From contig NC_053389.1 in NCBI RefSeq assembly GCF_905171765.1, forward strand, positions 214,154,624 through 214,218,623: a DNA stretch of 64,000 nt. The letters are read 5' to 3'. The notes beneath the pieces were generated by a model. It was given only the letters and a program-made list of their open reading frames with translations. It was not told where the DNA came from and made no database searches. Each line of letters begins with the position of its first letter. Position 1 is the first letter of the stretch. This document shows positions 40,307 to 51,000 of this stretch, piece by piece. The stretch comes from Bufo bufo. Lineage: Eukaryota > Chordata > Amphibia > Anura > Bufonidae. The position numbers were made by a program, and so were the translations under genes.

Positions 40307-42987
40307 TTGCTCTTTAGACGTTGGGGAATGGCAAGCTTTCTATCTAATGACCTAAGCTCAGAGTGTTGGTTGGGGGACCCTAAAGAGGTTTTCTCCGAAA
40401 AAGAGCTACCTGTACATTCAGCTCATACTAGCATTACTTCCTCTTTCAAAAATCTGAATCGGGTATATAAGAATCATGTGCTGGTGGGAGGTACAGTCAC
40501 TTGATGCCTATTTAAAGAACAATATAGTTCCAAGGGGACTGAGAAATCCCATCCTCCCAGTTGCATGGGTGCGCTCATCTGAGTTTCTTAAAAAGTGAGA
40601 GCAAGAATCGATTGCGGGCTCTCTCCGCCTAATGAAACTGCTTGTTGAGGAGGAGCGGAAGCTTCTATCAACAAGCGAGGCAGATTTTAAAAAAGTGTGT
40701 CACACAGGCCCAGAAATTTAGTGATCATACAGATTTTGCCAAAAAAGAAACTTTATTACAACAGAACATAGAGTGATTCACCTCTCAGATTAAGGAAAGG
40801 AAACACTTTCTATTCAATAGAGATATTAGTGACTTCAAGGAGGGTAGGATTTTTGATTTTGGGCCCAAACGTCCAGTCACGTCGGAGATGGACACGGAGG
40901 AGTCGTCCTCTGAGTTTGACATGGATGCTGAGCAGGGAAGTGGTTCTACACGAGGACGAGGTGGATATAGGAGAGGATTCCGTAGAGCCAGTGGATCTCA
41001 ACAGGGAGGTAGATCAGGTAGAGGATCCCGAGTTTTTATTTTTAGACTACCCATCTGTGTCCGACTACCTACTATGCCAAAATTAAGCCCCCGAGGCTCC
41101 AAAGTAAAGGAACTTCAGGTGGTCAATTTGTCAAAACGTACACTCTCCCCCATGCAAATTAGGCTTCTTAAGAAAGGCCCCTTCAGAAGTTTAATTTATT
41201 CAATTGGGTGAAAGATTTGCAGTTGTTTGTACGCAGGCTCAAATGGAAAAAGTTTTTCAAGATACACGACAAGAGAAAATGTCAAGAGCTAGGTATTAAG
41301 TTAGAGGACCTCTAGGATGTCCATTTACTGGCAGGTCTGTCTGAGGAGGGAGATAGGTTGATTGGGGATGGCCCCTTTACAGACCTCAGAAATCCATCCA
41401 ATGATAAGAATAGTTAGTCCTTTACTGTAGAAATTTTCTTCTGTATGGCCATACAGTATTATCGGAGGCTTTTCAATGCAGGTACATCACTTGTTTCACC
41501 ATACGCGTTTCGGGTAGATTCACTCTCCCTTTATATGTGATTGTAATGTTGTATATTATTGCTACATTGTTCTTATAAATTTTATTACTTGTATTTTATG
41601 GGGATTTAATAAATATTTTCTGCACATGTCAATTTGGTTGCCAAGTGTATGAGTGCTCGCTCATTTTCCTATTACTACATTTGCCTTTTAAGAGAGGGTG
41701 GGGTGATTCCCTCTATATGAGCTTGCAGCACCATAACTTAACTACTTGCTAATGAGCCACCACAACCTACCACTACTTTCCTGAATGTGGTGTCACGGGA
41801 CCTCCAACAACTAGAGGACACACCTGTGGGAAGGGACAACTTGACTTCAGGAGAAAGACAGTCACTGGAGGAGTTAGAGAGGGATACAACCATTATTATC
41901 AAGCCCTCTGATAAAGGGAGCAATATTGTAGTGATGGATCAGGAGGATTACCGTGTTATGTGCCTCCGTTTGTTGGAGGACACCAATACCTATAGTCGCC
42001 TCTCTACTAATCCCACTCCCATCTTTAGGGACCAGCTCGCGACATTATTAAATGACGCATGTGAGGACAGACTGATTTGCAAAAATGAACTGGATTACCT
42101 GCTTCCTAAATCCCCGGTTTTTGCTACATTTTATAGTCTGCCCAAACTACATTAGCAAGGGACACCACTGAAGGGCAGACCCATTGTCTCGGGAATAGGC
42201 AGTCTGACTGCTAATATTAGCACATACTTGGACAGGATTTTGCGTCCATTTGTTGTGGCCCTGCCTTCATATGCACAGGATACTATGGATGTGTTACAGT
42301 GGCTAGAGGGGATTCATTATGAGGAGGATGTGTGGCTTACTAGTCTGGATGTGGAGGCCTTGTACAGCTCTATACCCTATGAACCTGGGTGTAGGGCTGT
42401 CGAAGCCTTCCTCCAACAGAGAGGCGAACATTGTCACGGCCATAACATCTTCCTGATGCAATTGCTTAACTTTGTCCTCACTCACAATGTCTTTCTGTTC
42501 GACCAGCATATCTACCATCAGCTCAGGGGCGTCGCTATGGGCAGTCCTTGCGCCCCGACGTTCGCAAATTTGTACCTGGGCTGGTGGAAGAAAGAGATTG
42601 TGTTTGGCGATACTATGGAACAGTACACATCAAACATACAGTTGTGGCTAAAATACATTAATAATGTGTGGATATCATGGAAAGGGACACAAGATAGCTT
42701 CATTGAATTTGTAACAGCATTAAATGTGAACCAGATGGGTCTATTCTTCACATCAGAGATGCAGGAACGGCAGATTGCATTCTTGGACCTGATGATAACG
42801 ATTGGAACTGATAGAAGGATTACCACTAATCTGTTCAGAAAACAGACATCCACAAATAGCCTCCTACATTGGGAAAGCGGCCACCCACTGGCCCTGAAAA
42901 GAGGTATCCCTAAGGGGCAGTACCTCAGGGCCAGGAGGAATTGCTCTGAATTGGGTGAATTCAGAGCGGTTGCATCTGATTTGAGAT
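40307..42987 (+). pseudogene. PLE protein, N-terminal region and reverse transcriptase
   Basis: N-terminal pieces in shifting frames: SFKNLNRVYKNHVLVGGTVT near 40440-40500 and RDISDFKEGRIFDF near 40820-40860. From 41787: IIIKPSDKGSNIVVMDQEDY (RT fingers), FYSLPKLH and, after a frame change, the palm: TSLDVEALYSSIPYEPG (first catalytic Asp in LDVEALY) and RGVAMGSPCAPTFANLYL. The second catalytic box reads KYINNVW; PLEs normally have YIDD, so both Asp are replaced by Asn. Later part: IAFLDLMI, NSLLHWESGHP, IPKGQYLRARRNCS. Interrupted at 42988 by a solo LTR. Clearly inactive. Confidence 0.9.
41420..41755. other. Unidentified insertion in the PLE coding region
   Basis: About 330 noncoding bases separate the N-terminal PLE part (ending near NPSNDKN, about 41410) from the part that resumes at TFLNVVSRDLQQLE (about 41775). 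It contains CATACGCGTTTCGGGTAGAT, a GAAACGCG-type block (complement strand) often seen in PLE long terminal regions, so it may be a piece of another PLE. Confidence 0.5.
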
Positions 42988-43639
42988 TGTAACGGGGTGC
43001 CGAAGGCGCACTCGGTCTCCCATCAGCCGCAGACCTGCTGCTTAGCTTCGGGAGCGAGGATCTGAGTTTGACCTCGTTCCCAGGGCGGCTTTGCTAGCTG
43101 ATCACTCGGTGCTCGACTGGTCGGTCTGTCGGTCATGTGACGCTGGCCACGTCACATGACCCTCACTCCCCACTATAAATACAGGCAGCCTGCTGGCCAC
43201 AGGTTGCCTGTTAATTTAGTTTCCTGGCGTTTGTTGGATACCTGTATACTTACCTGATCCTGTTCCCTGACGATCCTTTGCCTGCTCCTCCTGTACTGCG
43301 CATCCCTCCTGGTATTTTGACCTCGGCTTCCACCTGACTATTCTTTGCGGACTCCTTTGGTGCTTCTCGACTCTCCTGGTATTTATGACCACAGCTTCTC
43401 CTGACCATTCTTTGCTTATCCCTCTGTACTGTGTTGTCCTCTTGGTTTTGACCCGGTCCGTTCACTATCCGTTATTTGTCTTGTCTGTCCTTCCCGCACG
43501 TATCCTAAGTTAGGGACTGCCGTCCAGTTGTCCCCTGTCATCAGGACTCGTGAGGCAAGTAGGCAGGGCCAGGGGTGAGGGTGGAGCGCAGTGGTCACTA
43601 TCCTCCCCCCTGTGTGTGTGTGTGTACGTGACCGTTACA
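42988..43639 (+). mobile_element. Solo LTR, 652 bp
   Basis: Begins TGTAACGGGG and ends CCGTTACA (TG...CA with an 8-base inverted end), flanked by the perfect 5-bp duplication GAGAT (42983-42987, 43640-43644). A TATA box TATAAATA lies at 43174-43181. A (TG)n run sits at 43613-43626. No internal coding sequence. It splits the PLE RT/connector coding region exactly, with PLE homology resuming at once. LTR-LTR recombination is the usual origin. Confidence 0.92.
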
Positions 43640-43644
43640 GAGAT

Positions 43645-44351
43645 GTCGGTTTATGAACCGTGGATACCCTCAGTATACACTGAGAAGGGCCTTTCACCAT
43701 TCTATGAGTGTTGATCATGGGACACTTCTGGTTCCAAAGGTTAGCAATAAAGATGATTCTAAACCTAGAATTATTGCTACTTTTGACAAAGCTCATCAAC
43801 AGATTGGTGACATCCTACAGTGTCACTGGTCCATCCTGCAGTCAGACCCAGATGTTGGGACACTGATACCAGACCGTCCATCAATCACCTATCAATGTAG
43901 TTCCAACCTACGTGATCGTTTGGTACACAGTCTATATACATGCCCTAAATCTGAAACCTGGTTAAAGAATACATTGAAGGGTACATTTTCCTGTGGCTCC
44001 TGTATAATGTGTGGCAATATCATGAAATGAGCATTTTTTGTAAGCCACACAACAGGGAACAGATGTAACATGCGCTCTTTTATCAGGTGTACATCTATGG
44101 GCATTGTGTACCTTATTAGCTGCCGATGTGGTTCACAGTATGTCGGCAAAGCGAAACGTGAGCTAAGGAGGAGGTTTGGCGAATATCTGTCGGACATTCG
44201 TAATCAGCGGGACACATCTGTGGCCCGGCTTGTATATGACATGCATGACGGCAATCCTGATGTGTTGAGAGTGCAGGGGATTGAACAGGTCAATATGCCG
44301 ATCCGTGGTGGTGACATTGACATACCCCTGCTTTGCAAGGAAGCGATGTAG
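43645..44351 (+). pseudogene. PLE protein, linker and GIY-YIG endonuclease
   Basis: Continues the PLE after the solo LTR: RGYPQYTLRRAF, KPRIIATFDKAHQQI, CGSCIMCGNIMK, a stop near 44028, then in another frame (from 44070) MGIVYLISCRCGSQYVGKAK, the GIY-YIG signature, with the Arg-rich helix RELRRRFGEYL and the end segment VRVQGIEQVNMPIRGGDID. The domain would nick target DNA. Signature residues appear kept although the frame is broken upstream. Confidence 0.9.
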
Positions 44352-44564
44352 ACCTTTAAGCTGCAGACTGTTCATCCAAAAGGGTTAAATGAGGCTATCT
44401 CGTATGCCTATTTCATCTGATGTATCTGCTGTGTACCCACCCTGCATGCTATATCTGACCGTTTATGATGTGTGCATGCTGTTTCATTTGTCTCTTGTCT
44501 ATTTATCTGGTACCTGGGGGTCTCCATTGGATATTGGTTTTACACATCTAGGTATCTTGATATA

Positions 44565-46147
44565 CACTGCTCAAAAAAATAAAGGGAACACTTAAACAAC
44601 ACAATGTAACTCCAAGTCAATCACACTTCTGTGAAATCAAACGGTCCACTTAGGAAGCAACACTGAGTGACAATCAATTTCACATGCTGCTGTGCAAATG
44701 GGATAGACAACAGGTGGAAATTATAGGCAATTAGCAAGACACCCCCAATAAAGGAGTGGTTCTGCAGGTGGTGACCACAGACCACTTCTCAGTTCCTATG
44801 CTTCCTGGCTGATGTTTTGGTCACTTTTGAATGCTGGCGGTGCTTTCACTCTAGTGGTAGCATGAGACGGAGTCTACAACCCACACAAGTGGCTCAGGTA
44901 GTGCAGCTTATCCAGGATGGCACATCAATGCGAGCTGTGGCAAGAAGGTTTGCTGTGTCTGTCAGCGTAGTGTCCAGAGCATTGAGGCGCTACCAGGAGA
45001 CAGGCCAGTACATCAGGAGACGTGGAGGAGGCCGTAGGAGGGCAACAACCCAGCAGCAGGACCGCTACCTCCACCTTTGTGCAAGGAGGAACAGGAGGAG
45101 CACTGCCAGAGCCCTGCAAAATGACCTCCAGCAGGCCACAAATGAGCATGTGTCTGCTCAAACGGTCAGAAACAGACTCCATGAGGGTGATATGAGGGTC
45201 CGACGTCCACAGGTGCGGGTTGTGCTTACAGCCCAACACCATGCAGGACGTTTGGCATTTGCCAGAGAACACCAAGATTGGCAAATTCACCATGGTGCCC
45301 GGTGCTCTTCACAGATGAAAGCAGGTTCACACTGAGCACATGTGTCAGACGTGACAGAGTCTGGAGACGCCATGGAGAGCGTTCTGCTGCCTGCAACATC
45401 CTCCAGCATGACCGGTTTGGCATTGGGTCAGTAATGGTGTGGGGTGGCATTTCTTTGGAGGGCCGCACAGCCCTCCATGTGCTCGCCAGAGGTAGCCTGA
45501 CTGCCCCATTAGGTACCAAGATGAGATCCTCAGACCCCTTGTGAGACCATATGCTGGTGCGGTTGGCCCTGGGTTCCTCCTAATGCAAAACAATGCTAGA
45601 CCTCATGTGGCTGGAGTGTGTCAGCAGTTCCTGCAAGACGAAGGCATTGATGCTATGGACTGCCCCGCCCGTTCCCCAGACCTGAATCCAATTGAGCACA
45701 TCTGGAACATCATGTCTCGCTCTATCCACCAACGTCACGTTGCACCACAGACTGTCCAGGAGTTGGCAGATGCTTTAGTCCAGGTCTGGGAGGAGATCCC
45801 TCAGGAGACCGTCCACCACCTCATCAGGAGCATGCACAGGCGTTGTAGGGAGGTCATACAGGCACGTGGAGGCCACACACACTACTGAGCCTCATTTTGA
45901 CTTGTTTTAAGGACATTACATCAAAGTTGGATCAGCCTGTAGTGTGTTTTTCCACTTTAATTTTGAGTGTGACTCCAAATCCAGACCTCCATGGGTTGAA
46001 AAATTTGATTTCCATTTTTTTCTTTTTGTGTGATTTTGTTGTCAGCACATTCAACTATGTAAAGAACAAAGTATTTCAGAAGAATATTTAATTAATTCAG
46101 ATCTAGGATGTGTTATTTTTGTGTTCCCTTTATTTTTTTGAGCAGTG
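44565..46147 (+). mobile_element. Tc1-like element C, nearly full length
   Basis: Ends CACTGCTCAAAAAAATAAAG and CTTTATTTTTTTGAGCAGTG are inverted repeats, flanked by TA (44563-44564, 46148-46149). At 1583 bases this is the normal length for Tc1. Inserted in the PLE 3' region. Carries one transposase gene with frame breaks. Confidence 0.93.
44862..45888 (+). pseudogene. Tc1-like transposase of element C
   Basis: The start chosen is the ATG at 44862 ([20 protein letters not shown]). HTH at residues about 5-50 ([19 protein letters not shown]), Arg-rich hook RRRGGGRRR, second HTH. A frame change near 45285 leads to VLFTDESRF (first Asp kept). Another near 45540 leads to LLMQNNARPH, where the family has QDNARPH: the second catalytic Asp is Asn. 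SPDLNPIEHIWN keeps the Glu. C-terminus to GGHTHY. Two frame breaks plus an active-site change make it inactive. Confidence 0.92.
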
Positions 46148-46149
46148 TA

Positions 46150-47347
46150 TATATTATACTCTGGTTTCCCTATGTTAGCCTACAGGAGCTTACATTATCA
46201 CTGACTGATGTGGCAACAACGATGGGTCTCTCTGTCTCTGATTTTTTTCAGGGGGGAGATAGATGTGTCATTGTTCAGCTCTTGATGTGAGTCCCCTGGT
46301 GGGTCCATACTATTATACTTACTTTGAGCCAGGCTAGGGATATGGGCTGCGAACTGGATTCCCCCATAATACAAGCGCGCATGCACTAACTCCTAGGAAG
46401 GTCACAGCTCATCGAAGTACTCGCCGGCCAGAGGGCGTGAGTGAGGAACACGCCTCTAGTTCTAACAGGCGCTCGTACTAGCGCACACTCCCCGGGGGCG
46501 GGGCTTCCGTTATATGTATTTGGCGTTTTATCGGCCGTGTACGGCCATCATAGCGCCGGAGCCCGTGCACACAACAGTGCGGTGCACTTGTCTTTATACA
46601 GGCGTCTTTGATTTAGCTCCTGAGGATATGTGGCGAATACATGTCACGTGGAAGCGCGTAGAGCCGATGTCAATGTCCTTAGGACACGGTTCTTAAGGCA
46701 GGGTGTGAATGAGTACCAATTGTTTACCTCTGAGTTAGTTATTACTGACAACAAGATAATGGCAATCTGAGAGGGTAGCCTGTAAGCACTGTATGTGGGT
46801 TATGAGTGTATCCACATGAAAGGAACACACAATTACGGTGTATGTGTTTTGGATGATTGGCGAGATATATAGACCTTTCCAAACATAGCCACGTGGATAG
46901 TGTGTGTGTGGTCTACAAACGCAAGGACGACAGAGGCACATTCATAGTGTGGATGATTGGTTGAACTATAGACCAGACTCTACTAGCCTAGTACAGTCAG
47001 TGTGGCTCACAGAATATAGCTCTCTCAGACTATTGCCAACAAATGCATCCGCAGCTGTCAGAAAGGATCACGGAGGTTACTTATGTCACACCCTAGTCCA
47101 TAATTACATTGACCGTGTCTGTTTTTCTTTGCGTGCATACCATTAGCAGCACCTTGCTAGCAAGTAAAGAATTATTCCAGATTTAAATAAGTGTAGTGGG
47201 TTATACATTATCCCCGTCTGCACTCTTTAAGTCTGGTTGCCTGATGGTCACAATTTGTGACATATAGGGTTTGCCCTATTTTAAATAGATGACAATAAAG
47301 TTTAGTTTTTTTCTTTTAATACGTTCATCAGGCTGTGATAATATATA
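46150..47347. other. PLE 3' noncoding region
   Basis: Sequence between the Tc1 copy and the resumed minisatellite, taken to be the PLE 3' part. Contains a GC-rich stretch (46430-46600) with CGCGTAG and CCTGAGGATATGTGGCGAAT (46618-46640), somewhat like the conserved end blocks of amphibian PLEs. No coding region. Confidence 0.5.
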
Positions 47348-47925
47348 CTCCTCATACTGCTGCCAACTCCACAATCTCCACAAACTCATTGTGCCACTCG
47401 GTAACCTTCTCATACTGCTGCCAACTCCAGACTTAGTCATTGTACCACTCAGAGGCCTCCTCATACTGCTGCCAACTCCAGACTCGGTCATTTTGCCACT
47501 CAATGGCCTCCTCATACTGCTGCCAACTCCAAAGTCTGTCAGTGTGCCACTCTGTGGCCTCCTGATGCTGTTGCCACCTTCAGACTCTGTCATTGTGCCA
47601 CTCTGTGGGCTCCTCATACTGCTACCACCTCCACAATCTCTTGTCATTGTGCTACTCTGGCCTCCTCATGCTGTTGACCTCCGCACTTTGTCTTCATGCC
47701 ACTCTGTGGCCACCTCATGCTGATGCCACCTCCACAATCTTTTGTCGTCGTGCCACTCTGTGCCCTCCTGATGCTGCCGCAACCTCCAAACTCTGTCATT
47801 GGGCCACTCTATGGTCTCCTCATGCTACTTCCATGTCACCACTATGACATAGGTCCACTCTGTGGACTTCTCATGCTGTTCCCACCATCCCCACTTCATG
47901 ACTGGTCCACTATTTTGCCTTTCAG
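47348..47925. repeat. 51-bp coding minisatellite (second part)
   Basis: About eleven more units identical in type to 39010-40235 (CTCCTCATACTGCTGCCAAC...CTCTGTGGCC). This shows that the PLE inserted into a pre-existing array. Confidence 0.92.
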
Positions 47926-47929
47926 CTGA

Positions 47930-48370
47930 CATCATGATTTATTTGACCTTTCCTCTTATCTGTCAGAAGGAAGGAAAAATGAGACACACAACGGATCCTG
48001 TCTGTGTACCAGCTGTAAGGCCTGTATGGTCCCCTCAGAATTGGCTTATGATTTGGTAGCCAAAAGCAGGAGTGGGTACAAAACCAAGAAGTCATGCAAA
48101 TATTTCATTCACATGTCATCTCTGTTTTAGATCAACTCCTGTTTTTTTTTGGCATTAGCAATACTGATGGATTATTGAGCAAATGCTGACCGAGTGAATG
48201 CGTATGCTCCACAGACAGGATCCGTTTTTTGTGGGTTATTGTTCTAAAGGATCAGAGGAAGGGCAAGTTAATCAGTGACGTCAACACAAACTTACTGCTT
48301 ACACCCTCTCCACTCTGTCCAGGGGCCCTACTTGTATACGCGTTAAATAGAACAGGTTCTATAAACATCT
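47930..48370. other. Unassigned stretch
   Basis: Between the 51-bp array and Tc1 derivative D. AACGGATCCTGTCTGTG (47990) and GACAGGATCCGTTTTTTGTG (48215) are inverted and may bound a small decayed MITE. Confidence 0.45.
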
Positions 48371-48371
48371 A

Positions 48372-49212
48372 CAGTCAGGTCCTTATGTGCCTCCCACTTG
48401 TTAAGGGACCAAAATTGATGGGACTATTGGCTTATAGGCTGTTGGTGTGTGTTATTCCCCCATTATCCCAATTACAATGAGCAGATAAAAGTTCCAGAGT
48501 TAATTTCAAGTGTGCTATTTGCATTTGGAATCTGTTGCTGTCAACTCTCAAGATGAGATCCAAAGAGCTGTCAATATCAGTGAAGCAAGCCATCATTAGG
48601 CTGAAAAAAACAAAACAAACCCATCAGAGAGATAAGCAAAAACATTAGGCGTGGCCAAAACAACTGACAATGACCCAAACCATACTGCAAAAGCAACCAA
48701 AGAGTTTTTTAAGGGAAAGAAGTGGAATGTTAATCAATGGCCAAGTCAGTCACCTGACCTGAATCCCATTGAGCATGCATTTCACTTGCTGAAGACAAAA
48801 CTGAAGGGAAAATGCCCCAAGAACAAGCAGGAACTGAAGACAGTTGCAGTAGAGGCCTGGCAGAGCATCACCAGGGATGAAACCCAGCGTCTGGTGATGT
48901 CTATGCGTTCCAGACTTCAGGCTGTAATTGACTGCAAAGGATTTGCAACCAAGTATAAAAAAGTGAAAGTTTGATTTATGATTATTATTCTATACCATTA
49001 CTTTTGGTCCCTTAACAAGTGGGAGGCATATATGCAAACTGTTGTAATTCCTACACCATTCACCTGATTTGGATGTAAATACCCTCAAATTAAAGCTGAC
49101 AGTCTGCAGTTAAAGCACGTCTTGTTTGTTTCATTTAAAATCCATTGTGGTGGTGTATAGAGCCAAAAATGTTCGAATTGTGTAGATGTCCCAATATTTA
49201 TGGACCTGGCTG
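48372..49212 (+). mobile_element. Tc1-like element D, deletion derivative of the B family
   Basis: The left end CAGTCAGGTCC and the right end GGACCTGGCTG are flanked by TA. The right arm (about 49008-49212) matches the element B arms; the left arm has been cut to the first 11 bases. 841 bases long. Confidence 0.9.
48553..48974 (+). pseudogene. Tc1-like transposase remnant of element D
   Basis: ATG at 48553 (MRSKELSISVKQ) gives the first HTH residues, the same start as element B. The sequence jumps near 48650 to the C-terminal third: NDPNHTAKAT with the second catalytic Asp (DNDPNH), QSPDLNPIEHAFHLL with the Glu, and the helical end QAVIDCKGFATKY. The first Asp is deleted. Together B and D cover both halves of the family protein. 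Confidence 0.9.
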
Positions 49213-49479
49213 TATGTGGAATCAGCTGGCGATGGTGTAAAAGGAGTGTGCTTCTTCTTGCCGCTTTTTCTTGACCTACAAGGCTGAGTTCATACTTGAG
49301 TTATTTGGTCAGTTTTGGCCCTGTGACTGCCCTAATAAGTGAAGTGGGCAGGGATCCTAAGAGCAATGCTTGTCATCTGCATGTCATACGGACTCACAGT
49401 ATTATTTCACTACCAAAGCAGACTCCCTATGCGTGTTACTATGAGGCACAGTGTTCTACACCACTATAAATGCTCTCAC

Positions 49480-49601
49480 CAGTCAGAAAATAAAATTTTT
49501 TAACGTGATTCGCTACAAATAAATTAGGATCGAAGCAAATTTTTCCAAAAAATTGGGTGAACCGGCCAAATCGAATTTTTAAAGAAATTTGCTCATCTCT
49601 A
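49480..49601. repeat. Right end of a nonautonomous hAT
   Basis: Ends AAATTTGCTCATCTCTA, the complement of TAGAGATGAGCAAATTT, preceded by GATTCGCTACAAATAAATT-like text. Only the end is clear. It interrupts the piggyBac fragment. Confidence 0.6.
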
Positions 49602-50335
49602 GCAGTGGTACCTCGTACAGGGGCAGGGGAGCTGGTGTTACTATGAATGGTGGTCAGTACAAGGACATCCCTCTTTTCCAGCATGGCTGTCTCCTTTTCT
49701 TAGTGGTTGCCCTACCAGGGATCTAGGGAGGCCTCTCTGATTTTTGCATACTGTGCTGCATGCCACAGTACCCGTGGAAGTCAGGGACTGGAACAGTGGT
49801 TGACTTGTTTAGTAATTATCCACGTATAGATGGTAACCCTTATACAGCAGTGGGTGCAGTAAGTCCAACACTATCATCCCACTAATGCCTAAGATGGGGG
49901 GGCATTCTGGGGGTTCAATCCTGGTGTCCCTCCCTTCATAAATCCAGGACTTGTGAGTGTACCCAGAGCTACTCTTATAGATTTTATAAATTTTTATACC
50001 ATACTTTGCCCGCTTGCTGGGCAGGTACTGGCAGAATCTTACCCTCCCTTTGAAAAGTAATAGGGTTTCGTCTATGCAAACATTTTGTTCTGGAGTGTAC
50101 ACTTCTGAAATCTTTGCATTGAAGTGGTCAAGGATGGGCATAATTTTGAGCAGACGGTCAAATGCGGGGTAATTCTGGGGTGGGCACTGTGCATTATCGT
50201 TGTAATGCAAAAACAAGTATTGTTTGGAATCGATTACGGCCATGGCATTACTGCAAATTATAGTGTGGTACAAGACATCCTCACTCCAATACTGAGTTAT
50301 CTATGGTTTTTTAACCAGGCCCATATGTAACAAAG
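49602..50335 (-). pseudogene. piggyBac-type transposase fragment
   Basis: The best open part is 49809-50273 (minus). NVCIDETLLLFKGRV carries the first catalytic Asp of the piggyBac DDE/D domain. QYLPSKRAKYGIKIYKI, the EPPECPPILGISG block and KGYHLYVDNY (second Asp) follow. After a stop at the DNY codon the homology continues toward KNQRGLPRSLVG and EKRDVLVLTTIH near 49650. Upstream of 50273 the similarity goes on with stops. In active elements this enzyme cuts at TTAA. A hAT end truncates the C-terminus. Confidence 0.9.
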
Positions 50336-50339
50336 GGCC

Positions 50340-51000
50340 CCCAAAAGGTCATAATCTCTGCTGCTTTAACTAGGGACAGTGATGAAGGGTGGTTTAGGGA
50401 TCTGGAACAGCTGCAAATGAAAAAAATAAATCAGTGCAGCAATTCCAGATGTTCTTCTTTTCTTCTTTCAGCAGGAAAAGGTGATGCACCACAAGTACCA
50501 GCAAGCCAACAAGCAGCACAGAAAAGCACAGAACCTCTCTGCATGCATTCACCAGCTAGAATGGCTGCCTGCAAACAGGTTCAGCCCTTTCCTGTGCTGC
50601 CATTGGCTGGAGCGTTGTTCCTGCCAATCGCAGCGCTGGCAGGGGACGCCAAACACTGGTGTCCCCTTCCTGACCACAGGGGAGACTGGTGCTAACTGGT
50701 TTAGCCCCCGTCACCCCTGTACAAACCCCCTGCAGCTCCATGAATGGTTAAAAAACCATCCGGAGCTGCGATTGGCCGGTCAGCAGAAACCTGCAGGGGG
50801 GGCTTAAAAACCTCCCAGTGCCCACAGAAAAGATGGCTGCCTGCCTTGCACAGCAGCCATCGTATCCCGGTCACTGAGCAATTTCGCTCAGGGGGACTGG
50901 GTGTAAACAGCGCTGTACCTGTACGGCGCTGGTATCCTAGGGGTTAATATGAAATGGCATTATAAGGTGAAAAAAGTAAAAAGTGCAAAAAACAATTAAA
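50340..51000. other. Unassigned GC-richer stretch
   Basis: Contains repeated phrases such as GATTGGC/CATTGGCTGG and CTGCAGCTCC, possibly the 5' side of the same old element as the piggyBac fragment. Frames of 60-108 codons here show no recognisable domain. Confidence 0.4.

Larger units (their letters stand above)
40236..47347 (+). mobile_element. Penelope-like element (RT plus GIY-YIG), with nested insertions
   Basis: About 7.1 kb between the two halves of the 51-bp array. The coding part (40307-44351) gives an N-terminal region, PLE-type reverse transcriptase and C-terminal GIY-YIG endonuclease. A long 3' region (44352-44562 and 46150-47347) follows. Insertions within it: an unidentified 330-base piece, a 652-bp solo LTR and a Tc1 copy. 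CTCCTCATACTGCT on both sides is either a target duplication or simply the array unit. Confidence 0.85.
36247..47930 (+). mobile_element. hAT-3, decayed element interrupted by a foldback and a PLE
   Basis: The left end TAGAGATGAGCAAATTGAA starts at 36247. A 500-base 5' region follows (CTCGCGCTTCATGGTAACGA, CCATAATGCCATGCATGCAG, CTATAAATAAGG as TATA site near 36490), then a 75-bp array, a BED-finger reading frame and a 51-bp array. A foldback (37566-38423) splits the 75-bp array and a PLE (40236-47347) splits the 51-bp array, which resumes to about 47925. No catalytic domain or right end was found, so the right limit is provisional. Confidence 0.65.

Noticed and set aside
46618..46660. Possible hammerhead core in the PLE 3' region (CTGAGGATATGTGGCGAATAC)
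   Set aside because: CTGAGGA...GAAT differs from the required CUGAUGA...GAAA at invariant positions and no closing helix III could be drawn.
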